The notes beneath the pieces were generated by a model. The model worked only from the letters and a program-made list of their open reading frames with translations, did not search any database and was not told where the DNA came from. The translations under genes were made by a program, and so were the position numbers. From Shewanella sp. KT0246 (GTDB lineage: Bacteria; Pseudomonadota; Gammaproteobacteria; Enterobacterales; Shewanellaceae): a stretch of DNA of 64,000 nucleotides. The stretch is from contig NZ_BPEV01000019.1 in NCBI RefSeq assembly GCF_019654955.1, positions 44,941 through 108,940 on the forward strand. Reading direction: 5' to 3'. Positions 18,115 through 26,976 of this stretch are shown here, in pieces; position 1 is the first letter of the stretch; each line of letters begins with the position of its first letter.

Positions 18115-18819
18115 ATGGCAGGCCATGTGTTAGCAAAGAAGATTTCAGGTTTATTCCGCGGTGATAAAATTGATGTCAATAAAGGTATTGAAACGGCCAT
18201 GGATAACAAGCTAGCTGTGCCAAGCCTTAAGGTGAATAAGTCTGGCGTTGATGGCGATACTCAAGCAGATCCTGTTCATCACGGCGGTGAGGAGCGTGTA
18301 TTACATCACTTTCCGCGAGAGCATTATGGCCAATACCGTCGCTGGGATTTAATCACTAACTTTAAAGATGTGCCAGCCATGGGCGAGAACATCAGTACGG
18401 TAGGTTTAGATGAATCTCAGGTGAATATTGGCGATATTATTCAAATTGGTGATGTACTTTTGCAAGTGACACAACCGCGCTCGCCATGCTTTAAACTTAA
18501 TGTGCAATTTGGCCACCCTAAATTTGCGTTAGCAATGCAAGAGAGCCGAATGTGTGGCTGGTTCTATAAAGTCTTGCGAGAAGGTGTGATTAAGGCAGGC
18601 GACAGTGTGATATTGATCGAGAGAAAAACAGATATCAGTATTGCTCAAGCCATGAAGATCTATTTTTTAGCCGAAATAGACCCTGAGCAGTATCAGCAAT
18701 TAATGCAATGTGAAGGTTTGGCTAAAAACTGGGTAGCGAGCATGCAAAACCGTATCGATACTCAGAAAATAGAGAATTGGCAATACCGGTTATATGGCCC
18801 AGAAGGCGATCCTGCTTAA
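18115..18819 (+). CDS. MOSC-domain protein, YiiM-like
   Basis: A 234-residue protein of the MOSC fold (the C-terminal domain of molybdenum cofactor sulfurase). It shows VDGDTQADPVHHGGEERVLHH and the Cys-containing QPRSPCFKLN, both typical of E. coli YiiM, which acts with the molybdenum cofactor in reducing N-hydroxylated bases. The conserved Cys is the expected Moco/metal-binding residue. Its role here is inferred from the family; it lies in a genome region rich in molybdenum genes but is not in the moa operon. ATG 18115 follows a GAGAG ribosome site. Confidence 0.85.
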   Translation: MAGHVLAKKISGLFRGDKIDVNKGIETAMDNKLAVPSLKVNKSGVDGDTQADPVHHGGEERVLHHFPREHYGQYRRWDLITNFKDVPAMGENISTVGLDESQVNIGDIIQIGDVLLQVTQPRSPCFKLNVQFGHPKFALAMQESRMCGWFYKVLREGVIKAGDSVILIERKTDISIAQAMKIYFLAEIDPEQYQQLMQCEGLAKNWVASMQNRIDTQKIENWQYRLYGPEGDPA

Positions 18820-18861
18820 GCGCATTTGATAGATAAAAATTAATAACGACAAGGAACAAGA

Positions 18862-19212
18862 ATGAGTGAAGTGATTGAGAAAGAAGCCAGAGATATGGGG
18901 TTACTGGTTTATGCAGCGAGCTTTGCAGGTTATATCATTCCACTTGGCAGCATTATTGGCCCGCTTATCGTATGGCTAATGAAGCGTGATGATTTTGAGT
19001 TCGTTAATGAATGTGGCAAAAATTGCATTAACTTTAAATTGAGCCTACTTATATATGTGATTATCAGCAGCATTTTAGCGATTGTTGGTATCGGTTTTAT
19101 ACTGCTTATGGCATTAGCCTTAGCGGATATCATTTGCACTATTATCGCAATAATTAAAGCGGGAGAGGGTGTTGCTTATCGTTACCCGATGACGATTAAC
19201 TTCATTAAATAA
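18862..19212 (+). CDS. DUF4870 small membrane protein
   Basis: A 116-residue integral membrane protein with three hydrophobic segments (about 14-35, 58-80 and 82-100). The pattern YAASFAGYIIPLGSIIGPLIVW, then NFKLSLLIYVIIS and RYPMTINFIK fits DUF4870/TipB-like proteins of unknown function. It starts 42 bases after the MOSC gene and may be co-transcribed with it. No catalytic residues are visible. Confidence 0.75.
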   Translation: MSEVIEKEARDMGLLVYAASFAGYIIPLGSIIGPLIVWLMKRDDFEFVNECGKNCINFKLSLLIYVIISSILAIVGIGFILLMALALADIICTIIAIIKAGEGVAYRYPMTINFIK

Positions 19213-19240
19213 GGCTCTTCTATACATAGATTTAAACCAT

Positions 19241-19270
19241 AAAAAAACGCACTGATTAGTGCGTTTTTTA
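19241..19270. terminator. Bidirectional terminator between DUF4870 gene and ETF-QO gene
   Basis: AAAACGCACT and AGTGCGTTTTTT around loop GATT, with A run on the left and T run on the right, so it can serve both convergent genes. Confidence 0.9.
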
Positions 19271-19289
19271 TTGGATTAATTTCTGCTGA

Positions 19290-20942
19290 TTACATATTAG
19301 GGTAGTTTGGTCCACCGCCGCCTTCTGGGGTTACCCAAGTAATGTTTTGACTTGGGTCTTTAATATCACATGTCTTACAGTGAATGCAGTTTTGTGCATT
19401 AATCACAAACTTATTCTCAGCACCTTCTGCGACGACTTCATACACGCCTGCAGGGCAATAACGTTGTGCAGGTTCATTATATTTGATTAAGTTAACCGCG
19501 ATTGGAATAGAAGCATCTTTTAACTGTAGGTGACACTTTTGATCTTCTTCGTGGAACGTATTTGATAAATACACCGATGACAATTTATCAAAACTTAACT
19601 TGCCGTCAGGTTTAGGGTATTCGATTGGTGTGAAGTCTTTAGCCAGTCCCATTTCAGCATGATCAGGTGCTTCATCTCGCAATGTGATTGGGAACTTGCC
19701 GCCAAACCAGTTTTGGTCGATAAAGTTAAATGCACCGCCTAAATAAGTACCAAACTTATGTAAAGCTGGACCAAAATTACGTGATTGGAATAACTCTTCG
19801 TGTAACCAGCTTTGTTCGATACGAGTTTGAAAACAATCAAGATCCTTACCCGCTTCAACACCAGCCATTAATGCTTCACCTAAGGTTTCGGCTGCCACAA
19901 TACCGCTCTTCATTGCGGTGTGGGTTCCTTTAATTTTGGCAAAGTTTAAGGTACCTGCATCACAACCAATTAACAGGCCGCCAGGGAAACTCATTTTAGG
20001 TAATGAGTTTAAGCCGCCTTTAGCAATAGCGCGGGCGCCATATGTTAAGCGCTCGCCGCCAGTTAATGTTTGACTAATAACAGGGTGCTGCTTATAACGT
20101 TGGAACTCGTCAAATGGACTGACGTGAGGGTTCTTGTAGTTTAAGTCGATGATTAAACCAACAGCTACTTGGTTGTCTTCCATGTGGTATAGGAATCCGC
20201 CACCTGAAGTACCTTGGTTTAATGGCCAGCCACCAGTATGAACAACTTTACCTTCTTGATGTTGCTCAGCGGGAATCTTCCAGATTTCTTTAAAACCTAA
20301 ACCATAATGCTGCGGGGTCTTTCCATTATCAAGATGGTATTTAGCAATTAACTCTTTACCTAAGTGACCGCGACAACCTTCTGAGAATACGGTGTATTTG
20401 GCATGCAGCTCCATACCCGGCATATAGCTGTCTTTTTCTTCGCCATTTGCGCCCACGCCCATGTCACCAATCAAAATGCCTTTAACACTATTATCTTGGT
20501 TAAATAGCACTTCGCTTGCAGCAAACCCTGGGAAAATTTCGACGCCTAACCCTTCAGCTTTTTCAGCTAACCAGCGGGTTAAGTTACCTACACTAATAAT
20601 GTAGTTACCATCGTTATGCATGGTTTTGGGGACTAAGCTGTTAGACATTAATTGAGATTTAGATTCAGAACTTAGCAGGTAAATCTCATCGTGAGTCACT
20701 TTAGTATTCAGTGGGATATCGGAATCACGCCAATCGGAGAATAATTCATCCAATACTTTAGGTTCAAACACCGCACCAGATAATATGTGCGCTCCAACCT
20801 CAGAGCCTTTTTCGACAACACAGACAGTCATTTCTTTGTCTGCATCTTGTGATATTTGCATTAATCGACATGCAGTAGCGAGTCCGGCAGGTCCTGCACC
20901 GACTATTACTACATCGAATTCCATAGATTCGCGTTCCATCAT
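19290..20942 (-). CDS. Electron-transfer flavoprotein-ubiquinone oxidoreductase
   Basis: About 550 residues. It accepts electrons from reduced ETF (from fatty acid and amino acid oxidation) and passes them to ubiquinone at the inner membrane. The FAD-binding motif is VVIVGAGPAGLATA near the N-terminus; GCDAGTLNFAKIKGTH is the second flavin-contact region; the C-terminal [4Fe-4S] domain shows CPAGVYEV and CIHCKTCDIKDPSQNI. The length matches the family. Two adjacent ATG codons (20942 and 20939) are possible starts after GGTGAG. The gene stands alone; no etfA/etfB in the window. Confidence 0.93.
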   Translation of the reverse strand: MMERESMEFDVVIVGAGPAGLATACRLMQISQDADKEMTVCVVEKGSEVGAHILSGAVFEPKVLDELFSDWRDSDIPLNTKVTHDEIYLLSSESKSQLMSNSLVPKTMHNDGNYIISVGNLTRWLAEKAEGLGVEIFPGFAASEVLFNQDNSVKGILIGDMGVGANGEEKDSYMPGMELHAKYTVFSEGCRGHLGKELIAKYHLDNGKTPQHYGLGFKEIWKIPAEQHQEGKVVHTGGWPLNQGTSGGGFLYHMEDNQVAVGLIIDLNYKNPHVSPFDEFQRYKQHPVISQTLTGGERLTYGARAIAKGGLNSLPKMSFPGGLLIGCDAGTLNFAKIKGTHTAMKSGIVAAETLGEALMAGVEAGKDLDCFQTRIEQSWLHEELFQSRNFGPALHKFGTYLGGAFNFIDQNWFGGKFPITLRDEAPDHAEMGLAKDFTPIEYPKPDGKLSFDKLSSVYLSNTFHEEDQKCHLQLKDASIPIAVNLIKYNEPAQRYCPAGVYEVVAEGAENKFVINAQNCIHCKTCDIKDPSQNITWVTPEGGGGPNYPNM

Positions 20943-21018
20943 CTCACCTTTGATCTTCGTATCCCGGTTTTTGGCGGGTTTGTTGTTTTTTTTGTTTTAC
21001 TCACCTTACCTTAAAAAT

Positions 21019-21030
21019 GACCTAGGTCAC
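21019..21030. promoter_or_regulatory. 12-bp palindrome upstream of ETF-QO gene
   Basis: TGACCTAGGTCA is a perfect palindrome 77 bases upstream of the ETF-QO start, on the path of its promoter. It could be a regulator site. I do not recognise the regulator; it is also about 90 bases upstream of the moaA -10 box. Confidence 0.35.
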
Positions 21031-21117
21031 AGTAGCAAGTGTGATTTTGAGCTCGTGAGCTAGCTCGCAATTCTTTACAGATTTTGTACAAACTGGGACA
21101 AAATGTCATAAAAAGGT

Positions 21118-21146
21118 ACTGATTAGAGCGAATTTAGGCCTATAAT
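21118..21146 (+). promoter_or_regulatory. Probable promoter of moa-mod operon
   Basis: A consensus -10 TATAAT at 21141-21146 with a weak -35 around 21118-21123. Transcription would begin near 21153, directly ahead of the riboswitch-like leader. Confidence 0.55.
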
Positions 21147-21152
21147 CAAGGT

Positions 21153-21235
21153 TGACGGTTCTCCGAGCTTTATTCCCTACGTCCACAGATACGGGTATTT
21201 AGCCGTGGTAATAATGCCACCGGGGTGAGCAAAGA
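21153..21235 (+). promoter_or_regulatory. Probable molybdenum cofactor (Moco) riboswitch
   Basis: The leader of moaA has blocks that I associate with the Moco RNA motif: TTCTCCGAGC, CGTCCACAGATACGGG, CCGTGG-N7-CCACCGG (a stem with one bulge) and GGGGTGAGCAAAG. The position, right before moaA in a gammaproteobacterium, is the classical one. It would sense Moco (or its tungsten form) and control translation or elongation. Identification is from recall and pairing by eye, not a covariance search. Confidence 0.7.
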
Positions 21236-21269
21236 AATGCGCTTACCTCCCACACTTGGAAAGGTTAAC

Positions 21270-22250
21270 ATGTCCCAACTACAAGACAGTTTTGGTCGAA
21301 GATTTCACTATCTGCGGATGTCAGTCACTGACGTTTGTAATTTCAAATGTACCTATTGCCTTCCTGACGGTTATAGACCTGATGGTAAGCCTAAGTTTCT
21401 AGCACTAAATGAGATTGAAAATTTAGTGTCAGCTTTTGGCGAAGTCGGTACTCAAAAAATCCGTATTACCGGTGGTGAGCCAAGCCTTCGCAAAGATTTC
21501 ACCGATATCATTCGTGTTGTTGCAGATAATGACAACATTAATACCGTTGCTACAACAACCAATGGATATCGTCTCGAGAAGCACGCCAAAGAATGGTATG
21601 ACGCAGGTCTGCGACGCATTAACGTCTCTGTTGATAGCTTAGACCCTAAAATGTTCTATCAAATCACTGGCGAGAATAAATTTGATCAAGTGATGCGAGG
21701 TATCGATGCAGCGCTTGAGGCTGGGTTTGAGCGGATTAAAATCAACGCTGTACTGCTTAAAGGCTTAAATGACAAAGATTTGCCACGTTTTTTACATTGG
21801 ATCAAAAGCACGCCGATAGATTTGCGTTTTATTGAATTGATGGAAACAGGCTTAGGTCATGATTACTTTAATGCACATCATTTAGCGGGCTTAGATATCA
21901 AGTTAAAGCTTGAGTCTGAAGGCTGGTTATATGATTTACCGAGTGTTGATGATGGCCCTGCTCAAAACTTTAGCCACCCAGATTATCAAGGTCGTATTGG
22001 CTTAATTATGCCGTATGCCAAAAACTTCTGTGCCAGCTGTAACCGTTTGCGGGTATCAGCGAAAGGTAAACTGCATTTGTGTTTGTTTACTGAAAATGGT
22101 CTTGATTTACGTGACTTATTACAGCATGAATCTCAACGCGCTGAATTAATTGAACGTTTGCATAGCCAATTGGCACAGAAAGAAGAAACCCATTATTTAC
22201 ATCAAGGGATCACAGGCGTGACCAAGCATTTAGCGTCGATTGGTGGATAG
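21270..22250 (+). CDS. moaA: GTP 3',8-cyclase
   Basis: A 326-residue radical SAM enzyme for the first step of molybdopterin synthesis. The N-terminal cluster C23, C27, C30 (DVCNFKCTYCLPDGY) binds the SAM-cleaving [4Fe-4S]; the C-terminal cluster is in FCASCNRLRVSAKGKLHLC; the chain ends in the conserved Gly-Gly. I chose ATG 21270 (GGAAAGG 5 bases before) because the family starts just ahead of FGRRFHYLRMS; the GTG at 21225 lies in the riboswitch. First gene of the moa-mod operon. Confidence 0.95.
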   Translation: MSQLQDSFGRRFHYLRMSVTDVCNFKCTYCLPDGYRPDGKPKFLALNEIENLVSAFGEVGTQKIRITGGEPSLRKDFTDIIRVVADNDNINTVATTTNGYRLEKHAKEWYDAGLRRINVSVDSLDPKMFYQITGENKFDQVMRGIDAALEAGFERIKINAVLLKGLNDKDLPRFLHWIKSTPIDLRFIELMETGLGHDYFNAHHLAGLDIKLKLESEGWLYDLPSVDDGPAQNFSHPDYQGRIGLIMPYAKNFCASCNRLRVSAKGKLHLCLFTENGLDLRDLLQHESQRAELIERLHSQLAQKEETHYLHQGITGVTKHLASIGG

Positions 22251-22348
22251 CCTAGCGCTAAGTTTGGCGGCTTAAGGTGTTAGCAGTGACGCTGCTAAAC
22301 AGTATTCCTTTCTCCGACAGAATTTAAGACTTAAGAAGGCAAGTTAGC

Positions 22349-22831
22349 ATGAGCAATTGTTTTACCCATATCAATGCCGATGGCAATGCCCACATGGTCG
22401 ATGTGACTGAAAAGAATGTCACTGAACGTGAAGCCCGCGCGGAAGCATTCATTGAAATGGCACCTAGTACACTTGAAATGATCATGAGTGGCAGTCATCA
22501 CAAAGGTGATGTTTTTGCTACCGCTCGAATTGCAGGTATTCAAGCCGCTAAAAAAACCTCTGACTTAATTCCTTTATGTCATCCTTTAATGTTGACCAAA
22601 GTAGAGGTTAATCTTGAAGCTCAGCCAGAACTTAACCGCGTTCGTATCACGAGTTTGTGTAAACTTTCTGGTAAAACTGGTGTGGAAATGGAAGCATTAA
22701 CCGCTGCATCAACTGCCGCGTTAACCATTTACGACATGTGTAAAGCGGTTCAAAAAGACATGATTATTTCCCAAGTCCGTTTACTTGAAAAACGTGGTGG
22801 AAAGTCAGGTCATTTCCAAGCAGAAGATTAA
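22349..22831 (+). CDS. moaC: Cyclic pyranopterin monophosphate synthase
   Basis: A 160-residue enzyme of usual length that converts the MoaA product to cPMP. Family motifs are [34 protein letters not shown] and [23 protein letters not shown], with a conserved Lys in [13 protein letters not shown]. It starts at ATG 22349 after AAGAAGGCAAG. It lies 98 bases after moaA; moaB is absent between them, unlike in E. coli. Confidence 0.95.
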   Translation: MSNCFTHINADGNAHMVDVTEKNVTEREARAEAFIEMAPSTLEMIMSGSHHKGDVFATARIAGIQAAKKTSDLIPLCHPLMLTKVEVNLEAQPELNRVRITSLCKLSGKTGVEMEALTAASTAALTIYDMCKAVQKDMIISQVRLLEKRGGKSGHFQAED

Positions 22832-22906
22832 TTTTTGCTGGTAATTGAGCACAAGCCAGCAGCGTAAAACGTTAATTGTAAGACCAACTCAATACGAGAC
22901 ATTGAC

Positions 22907-23155
22907 ATGATCCAAGTTCTATTTTTTGCACAAGTTAGAGAGTTACTCGGCACAGCTAAAGTTGAAGTTGCAGCAGAAGGTATCACCAATACTGAGCAAC
23001 TACGTGAAGCATTAGCTGCTAAAGATGACAAATGGGCCAAAGTGTTGTCATCGGACAAACTACTGGTGGCCGTGAATCAAACCATGAGTGCATGGGATGC
23101 AACTGTTGTTGATGGCGATGAGGTTGCCTTTTTCCCACCAGTAACAGGTGGATAA
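22907..23155 (+). CDS. moaD: Molybdopterin synthase small subunit
   Basis: An 82-residue ubiquitin-fold sulfur carrier ending in VTGG; the terminal glycine is adenylated by MoeB and carries the thiocarboxylate used by MoaE. The family ending FFPPVTGG is intact. It is followed by moaE after a single base, indicating translational coupling. Confidence 0.95.
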   Translation: MIQVLFFAQVRELLGTAKVEVAAEGITNTEQLREALAAKDDKWAKVLSSDKLLVAVNQTMSAWDATVVDGDEVAFFPPVTGG

Positions 23156-23156
23156 T

Positions 23157-23645
23157 ATGACGGTAACGGCTAATAGTAACCCAAGACAAGTGGTTCGTGT
23201 GCAAACGGCTGATTTCAGTGTTGCTGATGAATATGCAGCGATAGCTAACGATAACAGCGACGGCGCAGTAGTGACGTTTGCGGGTAAAGTGCGCGACTTT
23301 AATGACGGTAGCGCAGTGACCGATCTGACCCTTGAGCATTATCCGGGTATGACAGAGGCGGTGTTAGTGCAATTGGCTGAACAAGCATATGAGCGCTGGC
23401 CGTTAAATTACGTCACCATTATTCACCGTGTTGGCCGTATGGAGTTAGGCGAGCAAATTGTGTTTATTGGCGTGACCAGTATGCACCGTAAAGCGGCTTT
23501 CGCAGCGTGTGAATTCCTGATAGATTTCTTGAAAACCAAAGCGCCTTTTTGGAAGTTAGAAGCGGGCGAAGAAGGTAATAACTGGGTTGAAGCCCGTGAT
23601 TCAGATGAACAAGCTGCATCAATGTGGAATGACGACGCTAAGTAA
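23157..23645 (+). CDS. moaE: Molybdopterin synthase catalytic subunit
   Basis: A 162-residue large subunit of MPT synthase, which inserts two sulfurs from MoaD into cPMP. GAVVTFAGKVRDFN, LTLEHYPGMTE, and HRKAAFAACEFLIDFLKTKAPFWK with the conserved active-site lysines are present. ATG 23157 lies one base after the moaD stop; the in-frame GTG at 23148 would overlap moaD. It has a short N-terminal extension relative to E. coli MoaE. Confidence 0.95.
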   Translation: MTVTANSNPRQVVRVQTADFSVADEYAAIANDNSDGAVVTFAGKVRDFNDGSAVTDLTLEHYPGMTEAVLVQLAEQAYERWPLNYVTIIHRVGRMELGEQIVFIGVTSMHRKAAFAACEFLIDFLKTKAPFWKLEAGEEGNNWVEARDSDEQAASMWNDDAK

Positions 23646-23663
23646 ATTAAGGATGCTGGATTT

Positions 23664-24539
23664 ATGAAGGCTCATCGCCGTTTGTTACTTGGTGTTCAGC
23701 GAATATTGCTAACTAGCCTAATTGGGGTGGTGAGCCTCGTTTCGTTTTCAGCGCTCGCTGCTAAGCCTCCTGCAATCGCCGCTGCAGCAAATGTGAAGTT
23801 TGCATTAGATGAAATAGTGACAAACTTTACCGCTGAGACAGGATTGAAAGTACGAGTTTCCTACGGTTCTTCAGGTAACTTTGTTGCACAAATTCAGCAT
23901 GGTGCGCCTTTTGAAATGCTGCTTAGTGCAGACGAGTTTTATGTACAGCAATTGCATAAAGCGGGTAAAACCGATTCTGATGGCGATATTTATGCCGTTG
24001 GCAAACTCGCTATAGTCGCGCCAAATAATTCTTCACTACAACTCGATTCCGAATTAACAGGGCTTGCTCAGGCTGTCTCGAATGGTGAGATAAAGCGCTT
24101 TGTTATTGCTAATCCTGCCCATGCACCTTATGGTGAACGTGCTCAAGCTTTGCTTGAAAGCAAAGGCCTTTGGTCAGAGTTACAGGCCACCATCATTATG
24201 GGAGAAAATGTTTCCCAAGCCGCACAATTTTCTTTAAGTGGTTCAGCACAAGGCGGCATTGTGGCGTTATCTTTAGCATCTGCGCCGCAATTTACCAAGA
24301 TGGGGCGCTATGTTGAGATCCCTCAGGCTTTATATCAACCGATTAATCAGCGCATGGTCATGACCCCTAAAGCGGGTGAAACCACTAAACAGTTTTATCA
24401 GTACATGCAATCCACTGCTGCTCAACAAGTACTAAAACAGTATGGTTTTGGTTTTCCCGCCAGCATCAGCGATAAGCATCATTTACACCAACCTAAACTT
24501 CGAGCCCCAAGGCCAAGACAGCAAGTAGCGGAGCAGTAA
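23664..24539 (+). CDS. modA: Molybdate ABC transporter, periplasmic binding protein
   Basis: A 291-residue exported protein with a long N-terminal signal ending near ALAAKPP. The mature part starts AIAAAANVKFALDEI, the ModA/WtpA-like fold, with VSYGSSGNFVAQIQHGAPFEMLLSAD (split across the oxyanion pocket; Ser residues bind molybdate). The C-terminus carries an extra His/Pro/Arg-rich tail (HHLHQPKL and on) that I do not expect from the family. It begins 18 bases after moaE, so the uptake genes appear to sit in the moa transcript. Confidence 0.9.
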   Translation: MKAHRRLLLGVQRILLTSLIGVVSLVSFSALAAKPPAIAAAANVKFALDEIVTNFTAETGLKVRVSYGSSGNFVAQIQHGAPFEMLLSADEFYVQQLHKAGKTDSDGDIYAVGKLAIVAPNNSSLQLDSELTGLAQAVSNGEIKRFVIANPAHAPYGERAQALLESKGLWSELQATIIMGENVSQAAQFSLSGSAQGGIVALSLASAPQFTKMGRYVEIPQALYQPINQRMVMTPKAGETTKQFYQYMQSTAAQQVLKQYGFGFPASISDKHHLHQPKLRAPRPRQQVAEQ

Positions 24540-24542
24540 GTT

Positions 24543-25223
24543 ATGGACTGGCAGTCACTGTGGCTCTCCGCCAAGTTAAGTACAGTTACAGTGTTAATTT
24601 TGATTCCAATGGCTATTTTTGTTGGCCGCTTTTTAGCGTACAAACAATTTCGTGGCAAGTCGTGGGTTGAAGCACTGATCATGGTGCCATTGGTATTGCC
24701 GCCAACCGTTATTGGCTACTACTTACTCGTTGGTTTAGGCAGTCAGAGCTGGGTAGGACAATGGGTTGAGCAACTTTTTGGTGCTCAACTTGTGTTTAAT
24801 TTTTCAGGTTTAGTGATAGCTTCTATCCTAGTTAATATTCCCTTTGCCGTGCAGCCGATACAACGCGCCTTTGAAACCATCCCTCACGATATCCCTGATG
24901 CAGCAGCATGTTGTGGCATGAGCTGGTGGCGCATTTTTGCCAAAATTGAATTGCCGATGATTTGGCCTGGAATATTGACTGCCGTGGTGTTGTGCTTTTC
25001 TCATGTATTAGGTGAGTTTGGCGTGGTATTAATGCTTGGCGGTAACATTGCTGGTGAGACTAAAACCATTTCGATTGCCATATACGACAGTGTGCAGGCA
25101 TTTGATTTCGAATCAGCTGGCACGATGTCGCTAGTGTTATTGGTGTTCGCAGTGAGTGTACTTGCCATTACTACCAGCCTTTCAAAGCGTTTAGGAGGCC
25201 ACAATGCCAACCAACAACGCTGA
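24543..25223 (+). CDS. modB: Molybdate ABC transporter permease
   Basis: A 226-residue inner-membrane permease with five hydrophobic helices. The cytoplasmic coupling EAA-type loop is visible as DAAACCGMSWWRIFAKIELP. It starts 3 bases after the modA stop and its end overlaps modC by 20 bases. Length and order modA-modB-modC match the family. Confidence 0.92.
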   Translation: MDWQSLWLSAKLSTVTVLILIPMAIFVGRFLAYKQFRGKSWVEALIMVPLVLPPTVIGYYLLVGLGSQSWVGQWVEQLFGAQLVFNFSGLVIASILVNIPFAVQPIQRAFETIPHDIPDAAACCGMSWWRIFAKIELPMIWPGILTAVVLCFSHVLGEFGVVLMLGGNIAGETKTISIAIYDSVQAFDFESAGTMSLVLLVFAVSVLAITTSLSKRLGGHNANQQR

Positions 25224-26310
25224 TTTGTACTGTGAAATATCACAATTGTCACCGATCCCTTTAACGGCAAAATTTAGTTGTAAAGCGGGTGAGGTGTTGG
25301 CTGTCGTTGGGCCATCAGGTGGTGGTAAAACAACCTTGTTACGTATGATTTCAGGGTTAAGCTCACCAGAAAAAGGACGAATTGAATGTGGTGAACAGCG
25401 ATGGTTTGATGATAAAAATAATGTTCATCTATCACCTCAGCAGCGACATATTGGTTATGTGCCGCAACATTTTGGCTTATTTCCACATCTTACAGCGCTT
25501 GAAAATGTCATTTCAGGGTTGGACCACATTCCCAAAAGCGAACGCAAGGCAAGGGCCCTAGACTGGCTTGAGCGCGTTAACTTACATGGACTGCCTGCTA
25601 GGTTGCCTGGGCAATTATCTGGTGGTCAGCGTCAACGTGTGGCTTTAGCGAGGGCATTAGCCCGTGAACCTTCGGTGTTATTACTTGATGAACCGTTTTC
25701 TGCGGTTGATAGAGAAACCCGTGAGCGCTTATACATAGAGTTAGCCAGATTAAAATCGCAGTTATCGATACCGGTGATTATGGTGACTCATGATATGAAC
25801 GAAGCGTTGTTGCTTGCTGATAAAATGATTTTAATTAGCCAAGGTAATATGTTGCAGCAAGGTGAGCCATTTGAAGTGTTATCTCACCCTCGCAATGAAA
25901 CCGTTGCAAGGCAGATGGGGCTTAGAAACATCTTTAATGCCGAAGTCAGTGGTCGAGACTCTAATGCCAATATTACTTGGCTTAAAATGGGCGAGCAAAT
26001 TATTGCCAGTGACAGTGCGCCCGAGTTAACGATAGGCCAGCAAGTACGTTGGGTTATTCCTAATCAAGGTATTCGTTTTAACGCGATTTCTAGTGGTCGT
26101 TTATGTCGTAGTATCAATAAACTCGATATTGTTATTGAGTCGATGTTAGTCATGGGGGAGTCTGTGCGTGTTAAGGCTAGAATGGCAGATGTGGATGAAG
26201 TGTTTAACATGGATATCCCATCTCATTTGGCTGAAAAGCTCTCTTTAAAAGCAGGGCTTGCGACCACGATAGCGCTTAAATCTGAGCAAGTTCATATTCT
26301 AGAATCATGA
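25204..26310 (+). CDS. modC: Molybdate ABC transporter ATP-binding protein
   Basis: A 368-residue ATPase. Walker A is GPSGGGKT (36-43), the ABC signature LSGGQ (138-142) and Walker B VLLLDEP (158-164); the switch His is in VMVTHDMNEA. The C-terminal part from about 285 is a Mop/TOBE-like domain (LVMGESVRVKARM) that can bind molybdate and regulate uptake. The ribosome site GGAGG is inside the modB end. It is the last gene of the moa-mod operon; no clear terminator is visible after it. Confidence 0.93.
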   Translation: MPTNNADLYCEISQLSPIPLTAKFSCKAGEVLAVVGPSGGGKTTLLRMISGLSSPEKGRIECGEQRWFDDKNNVHLSPQQRHIGYVPQHFGLFPHLTALENVISGLDHIPKSERKARALDWLERVNLHGLPARLPGQLSGGQRQRVALARALAREPSVLLLDEPFSAVDRETRERLYIELARLKSQLSIPVIMVTHDMNEALLLADKMILISQGNMLQQGEPFEVLSHPRNETVARQMGLRNIFNAEVSGRDSNANITWLKMGEQIIASDSAPELTIGQQVRWVIPNQGIRFNAISSGRLCRSINKLDIVIESMLVMGESVRVKARMADVDEVFNMDIPSHLAEKLSLKAGLATTIALKSEQVHILES

Positions 26311-26393
26311 TCAATTATTAATCTTACAATGCTTGGGTCTTTTGCTGGGCTTAGGTAAAGTAACACTATTCCAATTCTCATCTTGAGGCTTTC

Positions 26394-26918
26394 ATGTTCC
26401 GAATCGTTCTGTCGTTGTTAGTCGTATTTCCATCTATGGTGATGGCAACCCCGAGTATGCATACCTTGCTCTCTAAGGGGGAATACGTACAACCGCTTAT
26501 CGTGATTGAACAAATAGAAACTGAATATAGCGGTATTATTTCATCGTTCGATATGGATGTTGAAAACGGTCAGTTAATTTACGAAATTGACTTACTGAAC
26601 CTCGATGATAGTGAAATTACTGAATTCTCCTTTGATGCGACCGACGGCAGTTTAATTACTAAAAAATTATCTGCGTTTGAATCTGATGATTTAGACCAAA
26701 TCAAAGCTGCACGTGTATTAATCAAGAAGCAAATGACCTTCACTGAATTAGTCAGAATGGCGCAACAAGGCCAGACAGGTTATTTAATCGAAGCTGAGTT
26801 AGATCACGACTTAGCAATCAGTTACCTAGAATTAAAATTACTCAATGTCTCAAGCAAACACACGATTGCTTTTGATATTGAAGATTTACGTCCGCTGCCT
26901 TTGTTGCAGTGGGACTAA
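26394..26918 (+). CDS. Exported PepSY-like protein ahead of a two-component system
   Basis: A 174-residue protein with a signal peptide (cut near VMATPS). The remaining sequence has two repeats with the PepSY pattern: IVIEQIETEYSGIISSFDMD with GQLIYEIDLL, and ELVRMAQQGQTGYLIEAELD. PepSY proteins next to OmpR/PhoQ-type pairs are thought to modulate the sensor in the periplasm. It is 58 bases ahead of the response regulator on the same strand, so probably co-expressed. The ligand is unknown. Confidence 0.75.
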   Translation: MFRIVLSLLVVFPSMVMATPSMHTLLSKGEYVQPLIVIEQIETEYSGIISSFDMDVENGQLIYEIDLLNLDDSEITEFSFDATDGSLITKKLSAFESDDLDQIKAARVLIKKQMTFTELVRMAQQGQTGYLIEAELDHDLAISYLELKLLNVSSKHTIAFDIEDLRPLPLLQWD

Positions 26919-26976
26919 TGTGACTTGGCAATAAGTATTTTTACAGTGACAAGCTGTAAAACTAAGGAATAGCACT

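Noticed and set aside
21225..21269. GTG start giving moaA 15 more residues
   Set aside because: It lies in the riboswitch-like leader; the family start and a good ribosome site support ATG 21270.
22280..22298. TTAGCAG/CTGCTAA hairpin between moaA and moaC as a terminator
   Set aside because: The stem is short and no T run follows; moaC would otherwise lack a promoter.
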